This document shows, piece after piece, positions 8,442-10,407 of a DNA stretch of 10,407 nucleotides; position 1 is the stretch's first letter, and each line of letters begins with the position of its first letter. The DNA is from Larix sibirica (Eukaryota; Streptophyta; Pinopsida; Pinales; Pinaceae): positions 1 to 10,407 of the forward strand of contig NWUY0300029201.1 of NCBI GenBank assembly GCA_004151065.3, in the 5' to 3' direction. The translations under genes and the position numbers were made by a program. The notes beneath the pieces were generated by a model that did not search any database, was not told the DNA's origin, and saw only the letters and a program-made list of their open reading frames with translations.

Positions 8442-8505
8442 AATGGATGATGGCCTTTTTGTTAATGGTTCTGAATGGATGATGGCCTTTTTGCTAATGG
8501 TTCAT
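8442..8505 (+). repeat. Imperfect 32-bp tandem duplication
   Basis: Units 8442-8473 and 8474-8505 (beginning AATGGATGATGGCC) differ at one inner position and at the last two bases. No coding frame is supported across it. Confidence 0.9.
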
Positions 8506-8811
8506 TGCTCCAGCCATGGGTTCATGGTTATAAAGTGGCACCTCTAGACATTGGGATCAACATTTGAAATTTTTGTGATTATACAGATGGGCGTGGGATT
8601 GAGAGTTGGATCAAATCCAATTATGGGTATTCGCGCAGTAGTAGCATTAAATGTTGCATTGTGGGCTGCTTATTGCATGTCATACCCATGTCATGTTGTT
8701 TCATTGTACTTCACGTCACACATGTCACAACTCGTTGCACTACCGCAATTTTGCACCATGTCCATCATAAGATAAGAGCTTGTGTTCTTCATATGGCTCA
8801 AATGTTGAGAG

Positions 8812-9288
8812 TGTGACAATTTGTAGAGATATTTCTTCATGGAAAAATATAGCAACCCTCATGTATGCATATTTATGGGATATTTATAATGAAATGCAAA
8901 TTAATTAAAAAAATGGGAGGTAAATAATAAAAGGGAATATGAAAGAAAAATAAAGGAAAACCAATTGCATTAAAAGAAATTAAGAAAAAAGGGAGAAAGG
9001 GGGATAAAAGGAGGAGGAGAAGAAGAGAGGAGGGTCTTTTTGGTCTTCTCCCATTTTGGAAGGAGAACTTTGGAGGAGCCAAGGAAGAGGAAAGCAAGCA
9101 AGCTCTAGGCTCGGGGACCTCAAGTTGGTTGGGAGGACAGTCTTTTCACCTTCAGTTGCATGCATTGGAGCTATCAAGGCAACCACCACATCATCTAATG
9201 AGGTATGTAGCTAATCCCCTCATATCTTATGGCTCTTTATTTGAAATTTTTAATATTATTGGTTATTCAGAAATTTTAGGGTTTTACA
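8812..9288 (+). mobile_element. 5' LTR of an LTR retrotransposon (5' end uncertain)
   Basis: The 3' end is well placed: GGGTTTTACA at 9279-9288 is followed by TT and then a primer binding site. The 5' end is inferred. TGTGACAAT at 8812 would give about 477 bp, with a TATA-like GGATAAAAGG at 9002-9011 and purine-rich leader after it, which suits an LTR promoter. An alternative start at 8080 (TGTAAAAC) matches the end better as an inverted repeat (8 bp) but would give an unusually long region before the TATA. The second LTR and pol are outside the window, so the superfamily is not known. Short minus-strand frames here (8873-9097, 8980-9189) are antisense to the purine-rich tract. Confidence 0.55.
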
Positions 9289-9290
9289 TT

Positions 9291-9302
9291 TGGTATCAGA
9301 GC
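9291..9302 (+). promoter_or_regulatory. Primer binding site for initiator tRNA-Met
   Basis: TGGTATCAGAGC is complementary to the 3' end of plant initiator tRNA-Met including its CCA. It lies two bases after the LTR end, the standard arrangement for plant copia and many gypsy elements. It fixes the element's + orientation. Confidence 0.92.
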
Positions 9303-9634
9303 TGAGTTTTCAACCCTAAGACCTATGAGCCTTTCCCAAATTTGACAGATTTAGATTAAATTTAAAGTGAATAGAGTAAAATATAATATTAGATGTGATA
9401 CATTACTATATTTTAGGGCCATTTGAACCGTTAGCCTGTGATATTTTGCCACCACAGAGATTGAGTTTGTGTTATTTTGTGGCCCTGTACTTAATGTTGT
9501 GGGAAGAAATACGACCTCCCATTAGAGAGAGTGAATAGCACGATCTTTGGAGAAAATCAATTTACTGTTTGGGTAGACCTGTGGTATGAAGTGAGTGACC
9601 TCTCTTTAGAGAGAGTCGGCCCCAGATTTTATTC

Positions 9635-9770
9635 ATAAGCTTTGCAAGAAAGCAATCTCTCTCACAGTATAGTAAACCCAGACTTTATATATATATATAT
9701 ATTAATAAGCTTTGCAGGAAAGCGATCTCTCTCACCTTAGAGTAACCCTAGATATCATGTATTCACTTGC
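9635..9770 (+). repeat. 70-bp imperfect tandem duplication containing (TA)n
   Basis: ATAAGCTTTGCAAGAAAGC from 9635 returns as ATAAGCTTTGCAGGAAAGC from 9705. Similarity continues through CTCTCTCAC and the following TAGAGTAA/TATAGTAA stretch. A TA microsatellite (about 9685-9702) sits at the end of the first unit. Confidence 0.85.
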
Positions 9771-9842
9771 AGCACTAGAGGAGGTGACTCCCATAAACAA
9801 TTTACTGAAAACAAAGATTGGCAACTAGCTTGTTCGAAGAAG

Positions 9843-9942
9843 CAACCCTATTCATTTCTTGATTGTTATGCTAAGAGAGGGCGTCTTCTGTAGTAGAAGG
9901 CCAACCCTATTCTTTTATTCATTAATGAAGCTAAGATAGGTA
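9843..9942 (+). repeat. 59-bp imperfect tandem duplication
   Basis: CAACCCTATTC at 9843 and at 9902 begin two related units that share a later GCTAAGA(G/T)AGG block. They are more diverged than the 70-bp pair. Confidence 0.7.
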
Positions 9943-10013
9943 TTTTCTTTTTTTTCTACTGTGTAAAACAGCGCCATCATTTAAGTTTATCTTGTATTCT
10001 TTCCTCCGTTTAT

Positions 10014-10171
10014 GGCCCTTACTGGCCGATCTGGAGTGATAAATCAATCTAGAACAGTTACATAATTTAGATTATATTTTCTGGCGTGTCATTAATGGCA
10101 CCAACCCACATGCCCACGAAGTCATTCATGAAACGTGCTAACCAGCTGAGCTAGACCGGCCATAAAGGCCC
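10014..10171. repeat. Imperfect inverted repeat enclosing the tRNA-like segment
   Basis: GGCCCTTACTGGCCGATCTGG (10014-10034, written with one-base wobble) has an imperfect inverted partner, CTAGACCGGCCATAAAGGCC at 10151-10170. The arms share GGCC-TTA-TGGCCG-TCT with small gaps. The layout resembles a short fold-back element, but a target duplication was not found. Confidence 0.5.
10095..10162 (-). repeat. tRNA-like segment with A and B boxes, possible SINE head
   Basis: On the minus strand TAGCTCAGCTGGTTAGCA (from 10153) matches the D-arm and A box of a tRNA gene. A B-box-like GGTTGGTGCC (10106-10097) begins 47 bases later, the spacing found in tRNA genes. The acceptor stem (GCCGGTC) has no clear partner and the B box is imperfect, so a working tRNA is unlikely. 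A tRNA-derived SINE head or a tRNA pseudogene are the main options. No A-rich SINE tail was identified. Confidence 0.5.
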
Positions 10172-10198
10172 TTTGTGCACTCAAGTCTCTTTTCTCTT

Positions 10199-10292
10199 AC
10201 TGTAACGTCTCTCCTACTGTAACGTCTATCTTTTTTTCCACACAACTATAACGTCTATCTTACTGTAACGTCTCTCCTACTGTAACGTCTCT
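10199..10292 (+). repeat. Five copies of a 17-bp TACTGTAACGTCTCTCC-type unit
   Basis: TGTAACGTCT or TATAACGTCT begins at 10201, 10218, 10247, 10264 and 10281. Steps are 17, 29, 17 and 17, so the second gap carries a 12-bp extra segment (TTTTTTTCCACA-like). The third copy has TATAACG. The cluster lies in the leader of the LTR element. Confidence 0.9.
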
Positions 10293-10407
10293 CTTAGGAG
10301 AGTGTCCCAGTCTGCCAGGATCTGTCTGCCCACCAACTGTTTACATGTGTGGAATCTCTGTTAGCCCTCATTGACTCTCCTCTTCCCCATTTGTTGATAC
10401 GTTAGCT

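Larger units (their letters stand above)
8092..8811. other. No recognisable gene; local repeats only
   Basis: A 74-aa + frame at 8551-8775 has no recognisable motifs. The stretch holds a TTA microsatellite (about 8295-8311), an 11-bp perfect hairpin (8326-8362) and a 32-bp tandem duplication (8442-8505). It may be the 3' end or an intron of the MORC locus, or U3 sequence of the following LTR if that LTR starts at 8080. Confidence 0.4.
9303..10013 (+). other. Untranslated leader of the LTR element, repeat-rich
   Basis: No gag frame can be recognised after the primer binding site. The leader holds recurring pieces such as TTAGAGAGAGT (near 9511 and 9606), the 70-bp duplication with a TA microsatellite and the 59-bp duplication described separately. 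Confidence 0.5.

Noticed and set aside
8551-8775. 74-aa + frame with a hydrophobic middle
   Set aside because: No recognisable domain, no splice or promoter support, and ordinary length for chance.
8873-9189. Two minus-strand frames with Leu/Ser/Phe runs
   Set aside because: They are the complement of the purine-rich LTR leader.
10095-10162. Functional tRNA gene on the minus strand
   Set aside because: The acceptor stem does not pair and the B box is imperfect; kept only as a tRNA-like or SINE-like segment.
1-10407. CRISPR array, bacterial operon or phage system
   Set aside because: No regular repeat-spacer structure and no prokaryotic gene organisation; content is plant nuclear DNA.

Overview
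The window looks like repeat-rich nuclear DNA of a seed plant, possibly a gymnosperm. The reasons are low GC, several decayed plant-type LTR retrotransposons, and two neighbouring exons of a plant MORC ATPase gene with canonical GT/AG splice sites and AT-rich introns. The kingdom-level call is firm. The gymnosperm call is inference from the retroelement flavour and the repeat load.

Layout. Bases 2-1057 (+) are the 3' part of a Ty1/copia polyprotein (end of reverse transcriptase, then RNase H). It keeps one frame with six internal stops. A polypurine tract and a likely 3' LTR (about 1052-1890) follow, and the LTR carries a degenerate array of a ~16-bp motif. Bases 2270-3060 (-) hold a stop- and frameshift-ridden protein that reads as a serine/threonine kinase-like domain. 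An acidic and lysine-rich stretch (3337-3590, -) lies upstream of it on the same strand. Bases 3690-4302 (+) are a broken Ty3/gypsy integrase C-terminus with the GPY/F module, interrupted by a perfect 31-bp tandem duplication. Bases 4303-6250 show no recognisable gene. Bases 6250-6690 (-) hold a decayed retroelement RNase H domain.

Bases 7280-7331 and 7508-7619 (+) are two MORC-family exons with no stops. A possible third exon starts at 7878. They are the only sequence here that looks like a maintained host gene, so the retroelement debris to the left may lie inside or beside a long MORC intron. From about 8812 another LTR element begins on the + strand. Its LTR ends at 9288 and is followed by an initiator-Met tRNA primer binding site (9291-9302) and a repeat-rich untranslated leader. 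Within that leader are a tRNA-like segment flanked by an inverted repeat (10014-10171) and a 17-bp repeat cluster (10199-10292).

The window shows no new multi-gene system. The most informative items are the MORC exons, the kinase-like pseudogene and the short-period duplications.
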